The notes beneath the pieces are model-generated. The model was not told where the DNA came from and searched no databases. It was given only the letters and a program-made list of their open reading frames with translations. Shown here piece after piece: positions 1-9,994 of a DNA stretch of 28,208 nt; within the stretch, counting starts at the first letter, position 1; the number at the start of each line of letters is the position of its first letter. The DNA comes from Flammeovirgaceae bacterium (GTDB lineage: Bacteria; Bacteroidota; Bacteroidia; Cytophagales; Cyclobacteriaceae): assembly GCA_016709845.1 (NCBI GenBank), contig JADJMA010000037.1, positions 1 through 28,208 on the forward strand, written 5' to 3'. The translations under genes and the position numbers were made by a program.

Positions 1-214
1 ATGCCGATGGCAAAAAATCTACAAGGCGAACTGCTCATTTTTACTTTGGTACAGCCGACAACAACGTACATCATAACTCGCTGCAATTGATTGACGCGCT
101 ACAAAGGCAAGGCAAAGTATTGAGAGTACAACTCCTCACGATAGAGATCATACTGCGCTAAAGCTAGATACATAGTTCGGAATTCTTTATAAGCATTTGG
201 TGATGAAGGATTAG
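1..214 (+). CDS. C-terminal end of an S9 (DPP IV-type) peptidase, truncated by the window edge and frameshifted
   Basis: This is the last ~70 codons of a serine peptidase of the alpha/beta-hydrolase S9 family. Reading across three frames gives KNLQGELLIF, then HFYFGTADNNVHHNSLQLID, ALQRQGK, then DRDHTALKLD and finally YKHLVMKD before a stop at 212-214. GTADNNVH is the usual DPP IV-type motif carrying the catalytic Asp, and DRDH should carry the catalytic His. The nucleophile Ser and the propeller would lie upstream of the window. Frame changes occur near 42 and near 136. The gene converges on the VOC gene at 348. Family assignment is firm; whether it is broken in the organism or only in this assembly cannot be told. 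Confidence 0.75.
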
Positions 215-347
215 GTCACAAGCTCTAACTCCCAGCAACATCATCTCCGCAGGGCGATGCTTTTCAAAAACAATCAATTGTTATGGTCTCTACGGAGACA
301 ATACTCGAAACAATGATTATTATTACTTGAACAATTACTCATTACGC

Positions 348-1153
348 CTACAGTAACTTTTCAATATCAAATTTTTCATTTTTAGAAATGCTTGGCCAAC
401 GTGTTGCGACATAGAAGGGTCGCTCATCAATTACCCAGCACCTTAGGCACTACCTGCCACGAAATGGGAAACCTCTTTTAACCAACCGCACTACTTCCCC
501 CTCGGGTAAGCTTGTTCCAGTAGTAGTCAATTTCGTCTGCGTTTCGCAATCAATCACAAAGGCAATCGATTCGTTAAAAGAAAAGTTGTGTGCGTAATCA
601 CTTTCTGTTGTCACGGGGCGGTTTCACCCAGATTAAAACGCGCGTGCGATACTTTCCTTCGGCCGGCAACCTTTTCTATCATTTAATATCCGTTATCTGG
701 ATCCATAAATACGGAAGTGTAAAAATTCATCGCTTCTTCGCACGACCGACTGATCGCCCACAAATAGCAAACAGGCTTTATCTCTTGTTTCGTCCCAGAA
801 AGAAATAATTGCCACGACAATCCAAAGCGATCCGCAGTCCAGCCAAATTTTTCCGCAAAGGGATACTTTTCCAACGGCATCATTACCGTTCCTTTCTCTG
901 CAAGTTTATTCCATAGCGTATCCATTTCATTTTCTGTCTCACCAAAAAACAAACATAGAAACAGACTGAGTAAACTTAAATTGCGGTCCGCCATTTAACG
1001 CCATAAACTTTTTCCCAGACAACTCAAACATAACAACCACAGGCAAATTGTTCGTGATGCGGCTATCGGCAAATATTGAACAATAAGAAAGTTTACCAAA
1101 GCTTCTGCGGCATTGCCATCAAACCAGAGACACGGATAGATTGGATTTTCCAT
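348..1153 (-). CDS. PhnB-like VOC (glyoxalase-fold) protein, two domains, frameshifted
   Basis: The protein starts MENPIYPCLWFDGNAAEA and reads on through FGETENEMDTLWNKLAEKG, MPLEKYPFAEKFGWTADRFG, LSWQLFLSG, EEAMNFYTSVF, FNESIAFVIDCETQ, and ends DPSMSQHVGQAF near a stop at 348-350. This is the tandem arrangement of the PhnB/'3-dmu-9_3-mt' branch of the vicinal-oxygen-chelate superfamily: two repeats, each with ETENE/CETQ...W..L and GWxxDRFGxSWQ. Such proteins are often annotated as methyltransferases, but the substrate is unknown. Several frame changes split it (around 995, 690, 600 and 480). It starts 13 bases after the stop of the upstream SRPBCC gene, so the two are probably co-transcribed. 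Confidence 0.8.
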
Positions 1154-1166
1154 TTTAAATTTTGAG

Positions 1167-1625
1167 TTAACGTTTACTCTCAAGTACTTTTCCAACTTTG
1201 CCAACGCTTTCGTACGTCCCTTCAAAAATACGATTTGTATTCTTCATCAGAATCCATCGCTACCAGTAACGTTGTTTCCTTACCCTTCTCTTTGAAAGTA
1301 TAATTCTCGCGAGAACCAGCCCAAGCTCTACTTAAGGACCACTCACCAATCTCCTCTCATCTTTAATCATTCCGTAATGTTCAATGGATGATAAATTCAT
1401 TCGGAATATTTCCACAATACGAACTTACCTGACTCCCTCGCTTACCCTGTTCATCGGTACCAATAAAAAGAATTTTAGAACCTTTGGTCCACGAACCTTT
1501 AACGTGGGGACGAAGCGTTGAATACAGTCGTCCACGCCTGATACGTTTTTCACCAATCATGGGTATCATAAGCTTTTTTGGCGGGTGGCCTGGATTACGA
1601 TTTCGAAATCTTGCTTCTCCTTATA
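1167..1625 (-). CDS. SRPBCC-family protein (AHSA1-like), copy B, frameshifted
   Basis: Across frames the protein reads KQDFEIVIQATRQKAYDTL, GEKTYQAWTTVFNASSHVKG, SWTKGSKILFIGTDEQGK, NIPNEFISIEHYGMIKD, WAGSRENYTFKEK, LLVAMDSDEEY and FEGTYESVGKVGKVLESKR before a stop at 1167-1169. The order (I.AP..KVYDTL...Y..WT..F....W..G.KI.F...G.GMV..I.EN.PNEF.S..H.G..K) matches the START-like SRPBCC proteins related to the AHSA1 C-terminal domain, which bind hydrophobic ligands in a deep pocket. Ligand unknown. The start is uncertain because no ATG precedes KQDFEIV in frame. It directly follows another SRPBCC gene on the same strand. Confidence 0.75.
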
Positions 1626-1633
1626 CTTATTGT

Positions 1634-2038
1634 TCAGCGTATTTTTAAATTGTTCAAGATTGCTTGCCAGCCCGGCGTTGCCGTTCTACTGAATTTTTCG
1701 CTTTCGGCTTCAAGTTTGATCTGTTTTGTTTGGCTACCACTACCTATAAAGGTGATTATGTTTTGACGACCATCCATAGTATAACTGATCTGCTCGTTCA
1801 TTTTCCTCATCATATTCCACCAAAATCAAAACTCTGCTTCCGTCTTTAGCGGCCATATGCGACTCAAACCACATACTGCAGAGGTCGTTTCCGCATGAGT
1901 GTATACCAATCTGGTGAAGCATTATTCCACTTCATAAATGTGATGGGGAGTTGTCCAAGGATTCCCCGAACTTTTTCTACAGGCGACAAAATCGTTGCCT
2001 TCTATTACGCCAATGGCCGTTTTTAGTTTCTCTTCCAT
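1634..2038 (-). CDS. SRPBCC-family protein (AHSA1-like), copy A, frameshifted
   Basis: The reading begins MEEKLKTAIGV at 2038. It continues in changing frames as SPVEKV, TTPHHI, KWNNASPDWYT, HAENDL, SHMAAKDGS, YDEENE, ISYTMDGRQNIITF, IGSGSQTKQIKLEAESE and GWQAILNNLK to a stop at 1634-1636. The hallmarks of this branch are present: PIEKVW..W..P.HI..WN.AS.DW, a MAAKDGSFDF-like strand, YTMDGR and a final GWQ.IL.NFK helix. At ~134 residues it has the usual length of a single-domain SRPBCC protein. Ligand and role are not known. It lies immediately upstream of a second, clearly different SRPBCC gene in the same direction. At least four indels are needed to restore one frame. Confidence 0.78.
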
Positions 2039-2170
2039 AGTTGTTTTTAAAAATATAAATCTCTACTTCTGATTGTAAAAAGTACATGATCGCAGAATGT
2101 TTACGATGTACAAAAACGACAATAAGCGGGTGCGTTGCGACAAATTGAATTCAAATGAAAACAGTTTCTC

Positions 2171-2526
2171 CTACTTCACCGAAAATCTTCTCCATGGTTT
2201 TTTTCGCTTTACAAATTCATCAATCAGCTTATCTAAATACCGAATCTTTTGCACGAAAGCTTATCTTCAGTTTCCTCCACCCGAACCACAAATTACTCCG
2301 GTAATCTTTGACGCGTTTTCATTTTGTTTTGTGGCTTACAAGAAGAAATTTTCAAAGTCAGTTCTCTTGTCGATTTAGTTGCTGCTAATTCCCGTTTGTA
2401 TATACCCGGTTAGTAACAAATAATAGAATCTACCTCGGCTTTTGTTCGGCCTTTTTTCTCAGCTTTTTTTGAACTAATGCCCGGATACACTGGCGAATGA
2501 CGTTTATAGACTCTATACTTTTCCAT
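2171..2526 (-). CDS. DUF2200 family protein, frameshifted
   Basis: Starts MEKYRVYKRHSPVYPG and then reads KKAEKKGRTKAEVDSIICW, LTGY, SKITGVICG, VEETEDKL, QKIRYLDKLIDEF and MEKIFGE. This matches the small (~115 residue) DUF2200 family, in which KAE+KGRTK.EVD.+I.WLTGY and ITGVICG.RVEE+ED.LM.KIRYLDKL+DEL..GK.MEKIL are the conserved blocks. The function of the family is unknown. The start lies 14 bases past the stop of the DUF4256 gene, which suggests one transcript. Frame changes fall near 2500, 2390 and 2250. Confidence 0.8.
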
Positions 2527-2540
2527 AGTTCAACCTGGCT

Positions 2541-3116
2541 TTAACTGCCTGCCCTTCTTCCTACGAAGCTCCGCAAACCCCGGGCGGCATAGTACGACTC
2601 TGCTCCGTTGTGATACGTAAGACCTGGCCTGCGGAAATCACAAGATGGCACCCCGAGTCTTCAAGTCTCTGCGGGTGTTTTCACCCAGCCAGATGTTCTT
2701 GTATAAAATTTCTCCCCACCTTACGGTAAAATTGCAAGCCACGATATTGTTCTTCGGTAAAAGTTCATTACCATGGATGCTACTTATTTACAACAGCGCT
2801 ATCTTTTGGTTTATGTCCTTCCTTGATCCAATGCCTCACGATTATAACAAACACTTCTACGGCCCTTGGAAACTTTCCGCTTCAAACAATCACAAGAAAA
2901 TTAGTTCATCTTACCCTTTCAAAAAACTTCAACAACATCGGTTCTCCGCCTGTTTCTTCCATTACACTTAGTGACCACGACATCAGCGTTTCTACTCTCA
3001 GCTTAGATTATGAGTGTTAGCCCACTCCACGCCTTTGTGACTTGTTCTATTTTCTCAAAACCATATTTCCAATATTTGAGTAGGTCTGCACTTTGCTTTG
3101 GTGCTAACTCTTTTTA
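2541..3116 (-). CDS. DUF4256 family protein, heavily frameshifted
   Basis: The fragments, in order on the minus strand, are ELAPKQSADLLK, NRTSHKGVEWANTH, RRSVCYNREALD, HKPKDSAV, ELLTEEQYRGLQ, SGWVKTPAE, and YHNGAESYYAARGLRSF. These match the DUF4256 family end to end: SAESPKGRRSVCYDREAL.SRK.HKP..SA.DMAA.MGIELLTEE.YR.LQ, SSWVKTPA.IR..GGA.F.DRRY and YHNGA.SYYAARGFR at the C-terminus. The function is unknown. The usual length is ~185-190 residues, as here. The start is inferred from homologues that begin MKKEL; the sequence shows an A-rich run there but no intact ATG in frame. Confidence 0.72.
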
Positions 3117-3183
3117 GTTTTCCTGTTTTTGCTCGTAAAGCCTTGCTTTGAGGAATTCAATCCACTTAATTCAGAAAATCATT

Positions 3184-5316
3184 TCATCAATTTCTTTTTG
3201 GCTTAATCTGCCGTGGCCTGATTAATTTTATGGCATTACTATGCTTCGTCCAATGGTGCGTATCATCAACTAACACAATCTGTTTCTCGATGGCTCCCCC
3301 CTTTTCTCACTAGCCTTATCGACCAAATCCGTAGTCTGACTAAACCGGAACTTTCTATCATCATCACCGCGAATCATCAGCTACGGGTGAAGTCCACGTT
3401 GAAACCGAAGAAACTGGAGAAGACTCCCCAGGCAACTTACCCAATACTTTCTCAGCATCAGGTGCTTTTTCAAATCGGTCAGGCGAAATGATATGGGTGC
3501 GATCAAGTGTACGATCATAGACTCCATGAATATCAACTCCAGTAGCAAACAATTTTGAATCACGACCTAAAGCCAGTGCCGTTAAAAAACCGCCACACGA
3601 TCCTCCATAAATTCCAATTTATTGCATCAATATTGGGTTGTTTCGCCAACCACTCTCTTCTACTGCTTTCCATCGATGTAGTCTACGGAGGCTCACGCGT
3701 CACTTCGCATTCGCTTTAGCTGAGGAGATTCACATCCGTAAGCAATACCCAACCGATAATTAACAGAACCACAGCAAGTCCCAGGAAGCTAAATTGATTC
3801 GATGCATAGGCGTTACGAACCAATCAGGAATAATTTCAAACCTAACAAACATTTGGCTTGGCGGACCGCACCACACGCAAATGACAGCCGGATAAAACTT
3901 GCCGTTTACACCAGTCCTTCGAATAACTGACCATGTATATTCAATCCATCAGGCTGAGTTGATGATCACCTCGTGTTTCAACTCACCAGTTTACTTTCTG
4001 GAAATTTCGCTGGAATCAAATTTTGTCCCAACAATGTTAGTGTGCCTATATTAAACGCCATCACCGCGGGAAACGGGAGGCCTTTGCCGTAGCACCAGTA
4101 TCCCAGCAACATAAGCACCATCGCCGTTACTACCGGGGTCCATTCAATGCCATCGCCGGTGTTCGCGCTTCATCTTTATGCCTGCTTTATCAACGGCTGC
4201 CGAACAAACATGTCTTCGATCAATATCCAACGGACTTGAACCTGTGTTACCACAAAAACATTATCCACTTTCTATCAGGACTCATCGTGATGTATTCACC
4301 CTATAAAATTTCCCGGGAGTCCAATAGCGTAAGCTGTGCCACCTGTTGAAGACATGGGAATACTAATGTTGCCTCCATCCTGTTCAGAAAGAGGAAGACT
4401 GATGCGAGCACCAGCACCCCAATTTAAATTGGTAAGCCCCTCAGTGGTAGGAAAGATCCTCCTGAGTGTGGTTCGGCTTTCCAAATCATTTTTGCATTAC
4501 CCGAAGCAACCTCTGCACCCCAGATTGCCCAAGGCTGATGTTGATTCGTTAACAACGGACGCGGTGCGCCACCACTACCATTCATGCGCACAAATGCCAG
4601 CCTGGTTCCATCCGGTGACCAACGTGGAGAACGATCATGATTAAAAGATGGTGAGATCCAACTAATGGGTGTTTCCTCATTCGTATAAACACCCACAAAT
4701 GAATGGTCGCCTCTGTTTGAGACAAATGCAAGTTTTGATCCATCTGGTGAAAACTCCGCAGACCCGTTTACTCCGTGCGCGGTAAATAATATTTTGGCCG
4801 CAGATGATCCATCTATCGGAACGTTCCAAAATTGGTTTCCTTTTTCAAAAATCACGATATCATTTTTAGGAGATGATCGGTCCATGACCTTCACCTAAAG
4901 TTTCAGTTCGCCTCCTTTAAACGGCACACTCCAAATCAGAACATTTAATGGCGTAGGGTGAATGACGGATTCACACTTAAATTATCATCCCAATTAGATC
5001 CATGATCACCCCCGCGCTCATATACCACGGTTTGCCCATTGGCTGACACAGACAAGGAAGTAATCTCCTGCCCATCATCGCTATTGTAATTGGTAATTTT
5101 TCTGGGGGCAAAGTCAGACCCTTCCGCTACATAAATATTCCGTTTCCCCTCTTCATTAACTGTCCAGGCGATTTTAGATCCTATTGCCGAGGCGGTCAGA
5201 TTAGCTAGGAAAGGATACGATTTGATTGCATCCATGGTAAATGACTGGCCAAATGATAGATACTCAAATGGAATGATAAATAAAACAACCAAGAACAACT
5301 CGAATATTATTTTCAT
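3184..5316 (-). CDS. Secreted S9 family prolyl oligopeptidase with TolB-like propeller, frameshifted
   Basis: The N-terminus MKIIFELFLVVLFIIPFEYL is a signal peptide, so the enzyme should be exported. A beta-propeller of PD40/TolB-type blades follows (NGSAEFSPDGSKLAFVSNRG, SPRWSPDGTRLAFVRMNG, then ISIPMSSTGGTAY). The catalytic alpha/beta-hydrolase domain reads IGIYGGSCGGFLTALALGRD, LFATGVDIHGVYDRT, SVSTWTSPV, DDDRKFRFSQTTDLVD and DDTHHWTKHSNAIK. This supplies the complete triad: Ser in GGSCGG (~3580), Asp in the DDDR segment (~3355) and His in DTHHW (~3265). Full length would be ~710 residues, normal for the family. The catalytic domain between ~3600 and 4300 is badly scrambled in frame. It is divergent from the tricorn-like protease gene. 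Confidence 0.85.
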
Positions 5317-5547
5317 TGGTTGATAGGTTTATAGGTGATAACATGTTAAAAATAACAATTAATACCCATCGTGGTTTCTGAATCTATCCGAAATAAAAAG
5401 GTCCAACATCCAAACCAAGATAAGAAAAATCAAGCTGCTTTATCTAATAGAAAGAACCAAGTCGTCTGCAAGCATTGATCCTTTTTGGATTGTGGAATAG
5501 AAGTAATATCTTACTTAAACAGTTTCCATCAAATCAACTTACCCACG

Positions 5548-8500
5548 ATGAAGCTAACCCTATTTTAACGCTTTTGGCTGTCGGCTATGCATTGCAGGCA
5601 ACAGCTATCGACCCAATAGATACCCGCATGCTTACCCAGCCTGCCATTTCTGCCAATCACATCGCCTTCGTTTACGCTGAGGACTTGTGGATTGCAAATA
5701 GTGACGGCTCGAATCCAAAACGATTGACTATTGATGAAGGCCTGGAATCCAATCCGGTCTTCTCTCCGGATGGAAAGCTAATTGCCTTCAGCGGGAGAAT
5801 ATGATGGCAACATTGACGTGTTTACCGTACCTGTTACAGGCGGAGTTCCTACACGCCTCACCTGGCATCAGGAAGTGATTTCGTCAGAGATATTAGTCCC
5901 TGATGGAAAGTCCGAGGTGTTGTTTATTTCGCAGCGTTCGGTTTTCATAACCGATACAGTCAGCTTTTTGGTTCCTTACAGGAGGATTTCCAACACAACT
6001 TCCAATCCCCAATGCCTACGAGGCTGCCTATTCGCAGGATGGCAAATACATTGCTTATACGCCACTCAGGCCTGCCTTTCAACAATGGAAACACTATCGT
6101 GGTGGATCTATTTCCACCATTTGGGTTTATACCACCGCTAACCATGATGCAATAAAAATTCCACAACCCAAGAAGGATGTAACGACATCAATCCCATATG
6201 GGCCAATGGTAATGTATATTTTTGAGCGACCGTGATGGCGAGTTTAATTTGTATTTATACGATGCCAATACAAAAGCCGTAAAAACAATCACCTCACTGA
6301 AAGATTTTCCCATCGTTAGTACCCGTATCAATAATGGAAAAATAATTTTTTGAGCAAGCTGGTTATCTACACCAAATTGAAAATAACGGTAGTCCTCAAA
6401 AATTAAAGTAGGGTGCCACCGACTTACTGGGTTGCGCGCTCGGTATGTAAAGGATCACAATATATCCAAGTGGCGACATCTCTCCTCCTGGGGCAAGAGC
6501 CGTGTTTGATTTCCGTGGTGAAATTATAACGGTGCCCGTCGAAAAAGGAGTATGAGAAATCTGACAGGACCACCACATTACATGAAAAATATCCTTCCTG
6601 GTCGCCCGATGGTAAATCAATTGCTTATTTCTCTGATGCCACTGGAGAATATGCCTTGCACATTATGCCACAGGAAGGAAAGGCAAAGCCCCGTGTAATT
6701 GCTCTCTCTGGCGCTGGCTTTTATGCCAACATCCATTGGTCGCCCGATAGCAAAAAAATAAGTTTCGTTGATAACAGCCGCGCCCTGTATGTATTGGACA
6801 TTGCTTCAGGCACTTCCAAAAAAATAGACGCAGATGAAATGTATGCGCCCGGAGTATTTCGCGAATTGTTTGGCGACTGGTCTTCTGACTCAAAATGGAT
6901 TTCCTACAACAAAGTATTGGAAACAAGTTTCAGACAGGCATTCGTTTATTCTGTTGATCAGGAAAAATCGTTTCCCATTAGTGATGGGTTAAGTGACGCG
7001 TCCGAAATTGTATTTGATGGAAATGGTAAATACCTGTACTTCTTTGCATCCACCGATGCGGGCCCTGTTGTCAATTGGTTCGACCAATCCAACAATGATA
7101 TGAAGTCTCATAATTCCATTTATTTGGTTACTCTTCAGAAGGAAACCATTTCGCCTTTTGCCAAAGAAAGTGATGAGGAAGAAAGTAAAGAGATCAAACC
7201 TGAAGATAAACCCATCGAAACAAAGAAAGGAAAGAATGACGCTTCGCCTGCAGAAAAGAAACCGGAGAGCGTACGTATTGACTTTGACGGCATTCAAAAT
7301 CGAATTGTGGATATGCCCATTGAAGGTGGAAATTATGCGCAATTAAAATCTGGGACTGAAGGTACGTTGTACTATGTAAAACAAAGCGATGACTTCTCCA
7401 GCAGCGCGCTTCATAAATTCGACATTAAAAAGAAAAGACACCGAGGTGATGGAACTGGATAGTTACCCCTTTCTGCTGACAGGAAAAATGCTATATACGA
7501 AGGGAAACCTTTGGGATTAGCAGCGCAGGAGAAAAGCCAGAACCCGGAAAAGGAACTCTGAACGTAAACAGCATAAGTAAGAAATTGATCCGCCTGCAGA
7601 GTGGGTAAATATTTTCAATGAAGCCTGGCGCATCAACCGCGATTATTTTATGACCCTGGTATGCACGGTGCCGGCTGACCAGCTATGAAGAAAAATACAG
7701 ACCCTTTCTGGCCGATCTTTCCTGTCGCAATGATTTTGAACCGAGTCATGCAGTGGATGTGCAGTAAGCTGGTCGTAGGTCACCATCGATTAGGCCGGGC
7801 AGGCGATGTTCTTGGAAACCCTAAAGGATTGGTGGTGGTTTACTGGGCGTTGACTTCGCTATTGCCAGCAACCACTATCAGTTTAAAAAATATACGGAGG
7901 TTTAAGCTGGAATCCGGAATTGCGCTCGCCTATGGCGGAGCCTGGCGTAAACGCAAAAGAAGGTGAATATTTATTGGCTGTCAATGGAAAAGAGATAACG
8001 GCTGACAATACGACAGAACGTTTACAGCTACTTTGAAAACACCGATGGTAAAATTGTTGAGTTGACCCTCGGACCGAACCCCAACTTCAGCGGATCGCGG
8101 GTTGCGAAGGTAGTACCCGTACGGAGTGAATACAGTTTACGAAATCGTGACTGGGTAGAGGGAAATCTAAAAAAAAGTAACTGAGGCCACCCACGGCCAA
8201 GTAGCGTACGTGTATGTACCGAACACAGCCGGAGGAAGGACATACTTATTTTAAGCGCTACTTTTTTCCACAAGCCAATCGAAAAGCAATTATTGTAGAT
8301 GAACGTTTTAACGGTGGTGGACAACTGGCCGATTACTACATTGATATTTTAATGCGCCCCTATCAGGCGCATTGGAATTTCCGTTATGGTAAAGACATGA
8401 AATCACCCAGCGCTTCTATTCAAGGACCCAGGTGTTGATCACCGATGAGACTGCAGGTTCGGGTGGCGATATGTTGCCGTGGATGTTTAGAAAATTTAAA

Positions 8501-8798
8501 GTAGGCACGTTGGTGGGCAAGCGCACCTGGGGCGGACTGGTTGAGTACTCGGATTCCCTGAGTTTATTGATGGCGCTTCTGTTACCGCACCTACTTGGGC
8601 ATCTGGACAAAGGATGGATTTATTGTAGAAAACGTAGGCGTAGCTCCCGATATTGAAGTGGAACAAACACCTAAAGATGTGATCGCGGGCCACGACCCAC
8701 AATTGGAGAAAGCCATTGAAGTAGCGTTGGATGAGTTAAAGAAAAATCCACCCACCGAATATGTGCGTCCACCCTATCCGGTAAAAGTGAAGCATTGA
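5548..8798 (+). CDS. Tricorn protease homologue (S41 family, exported), frameshifted
   Basis: Starts MKLTLF, then continues after an indel as LAVGYALQATAIDPIDTRML, consistent with a signal peptide. Two propeller-type regions follow (AFVYAEDLWIANSDG, NPVFSPDGKLIAFSG; later YPSWSPDGKSIAYFSDATGE, HWSPDSKKISFVDNSRALY). An acidic/lysine-rich linker lies at ~7165-7260. After it come the tricorn core YRPFLADLSCRNDF, VVGHHRLG, a PDZ-like segment (GEYLLAVNGKEITADN), NRKAIIVDERFNGGGQLADY, DETAGSGGDMLPW with the probable nucleophile Ser, and ENVGVAPDIEVEQTP with the Glu expected to complete the active site. About 1,080 residues, full length. The archaeal Ser-His pair appears here as Gly-His (VGHH). The tail TKDGFIVENVG to PPYPVKVKH is intact. 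Confidence 0.9.
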
Positions 8799-8843
8799 TG
8801 TATTCCTGAAAGTGGGGCTACTAAAAAGCCTACAAAATGCGGA

Positions 8844-8915
8844 GTTGTTATGCCGAATTTGTTCCGGCATCTGGCTGTTTGCGCTGTAAATGCGGCTCAA
8901 GGCCGCGATGACAAC
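8844..8915. repeat. REP-like palindromic repeat with two hairpins
   Basis: Outer arms GTTGTTAT and ATGACAAC are near-perfect inverted repeats. Inside them lie a hairpin TGCCG...CGGCA (8851-8869) and a perfect hairpin GCGGC-TCAAG-GCCGC (8892-8906). The element sits 45 bases after the tricorn stop, between two convergent genes. Its translation contains MPNLFRHL, a peptide that turns up as a false gene call wherever this kind of intergenic repeat occurs in Bacteroidota. It may act as a transcript end or mRNA stabiliser; that is inference. Confidence 0.65.
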
Positions 8916-9010
8916 GAGACTTTTTGGTCAGCCCCTAACGTTACTCATTCTTCTTTTGATTTCTACTCAGTCAAGCCTTTTAGCGTTCATCAAGCTATTA
9001 CTCACCATAT

Positions 9011-9762
9011 TTATTCTTTCCAATTTTTAAGTCGGTCGAGATACAAATAGCTTTCTACACAAATTTTCTATGTTCGGTACTTGTCATTATCTCAACTAAA
9101 TTCAATGCCGAAATGTAGCTCGTTAAGTTCCGTTTGAAGACAGAAATTTGCCATCTCTAACATACGATACTAAACTATCATCTTGAACCTTCCAAGTTCG
9201 GATAATCCTTTTGTAATTGTTCACCACCACCAATCCACGTAACAATTTTATGTCCGTCCGCAATTCGGATGCTCCAATCAATTGCGCCCCTGCAGTTGCT
9301 CACCGTATATTTTGTTTCCTTATTTTTCTCTCTAAGGAGGTTCACAATTTTATCGTTATGCACTTGCGCGTACATATCGTAGGCACTAGGAACAAAGAGC
9401 CTCTAATTTAGGGCAATTCTCAAATGTATAATCTGGAACGAATTTCATTTCCTTCTTCGGTGGTAATTGTATTTTCAGTTTCAGCAATAGTGATAACGTT
9501 AAAAGTTGCTTCCCTTCGGACCATCAGGTTTTGAGAAAACGTCTGATGTGGCAATTACCTCGCTTTGCAGAACTCCATTATACATTAAAAGGCCAATGGT
9601 TGGCAATTCCGCTTTAAAGGGTTTTAGGTGTTTTGTCAGCGTATCCGTTTTCAGTTCGGTGTTATTGCCGTCTTGATTTTCGGCTCGGGTGTTTGATTTG
9701 TTCGAATTACAACTCATCATACTTGTTACAAAAATCAGCGCTACAATTCCCAATTTTTTCAT
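9011..9762 (-). CDS. DJ-1/PfpI family lipoprotein, frameshifted
   Basis: Begins MKKLGIVALIFVTSMMSCNS, a lipoprotein-type signal with Cys at residue 18, followed by a polar N/K/T-rich linker. The DJ-1/PfpI core then starts LPTIGLLMYNGVLQSEVIA and runs through LFNVITIAETE, VLFVPSAYDMYAQ (partly off frame), KYTVSNCRGA, IADGHKIVTWIGGGEQLQKD, DSLVSYVRDGKFLSSNG and YLYLDRLKNWKE. SNC carries the nucleophile-elbow Cys of the family. About 250 residues, allowing for frame changes near 9505, 9400, 9310 and 9170. Members are amidase/glyoxalase- or chaperone-like; here an envelope location is implied by the lipobox. It is separated from the outer-membrane gene upstream by a repeat. Confidence 0.85.
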
Positions 9763-9851
9763 TGCTCTCGGTTTTTCTTGTATTATAGATCACGTTTGAG
9801 GGTATAGTTAGTTCCCGATTTCGAAGTAATAAGTTATTCCTGTTACAGCTA

Positions 9852-9990
9852 TTTTCCCACGAGGACCCTCGCTTCAGGTTCCACGCTTAAACTAAACATA
9901 AATGTAAATGAATATTAGCCTTCTAATCTGGATACGAAGACTCTGCTAGGAATTGAAATTAAGATTGTTGGTCAGCGACCAACAATAACG
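9852..9990. repeat. Long dispersed repeat, copy 1
   Basis: About 140 bases alignable with 11170-11309 in the same orientation. Shared blocks are GGTTCC(A/G)CGCTTAAA(C/T)TAAACAT, AAATGTAAA, ACGAAG, and the identical 23-base palindrome followed by ATAAC. It fills the gap between the stop of the beta-barrel gene (9995) and the start of the DJ-1-like gene (9762). The conserved blocks are separated by diverged bases, so the two copies are old or are members of a larger family. Confidence 0.8.
9964..9986. terminator. 23-base perfect palindrome, possible terminator of the beta-barrel gene
   Basis: ATTGTTGGTC-AGC-GACCAACAAT, with 10-base perfect arms and a 3-base loop. It lies 8 bases beyond the stop codon of the minus-strand beta-barrel gene. 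On that strand it is followed by CTTAATTTC, only a weak U tract. It is identical to 11282-11304. The position favours a terminator or 3' stem, but the repetition shows it is also part of a dispersed element. Confidence 0.55.
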
Positions 9991-9994
9991 AGGG

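Noticed and set aside
215..347. Possible further coding sequence after the S9 peptidase tail
   Set aside because: No recognisable motif in any frame over 133 bases.
1..5316. Programmed frameshifting or widespread pseudogenisation as the cause of the broken frames
   Set aside because: Breaks are too many, in too many unrelated genes, and often in homopolymers, while conserved motifs survive. Sequencing error is simpler.
5317..5547. A clear Bacteroidota promoter in the S9/tricorn divergent gap
   Set aside because: TTTGG-like strings occur on both strands, but none is paired with a convincing TAnnTTTG at the right distance.
8850..9050. A 66-codon plus-strand frame starting MPNLFRHL
   Set aside because: It is the translation of the REP-like palindrome plus the antisense end of the DJ-1-like gene.
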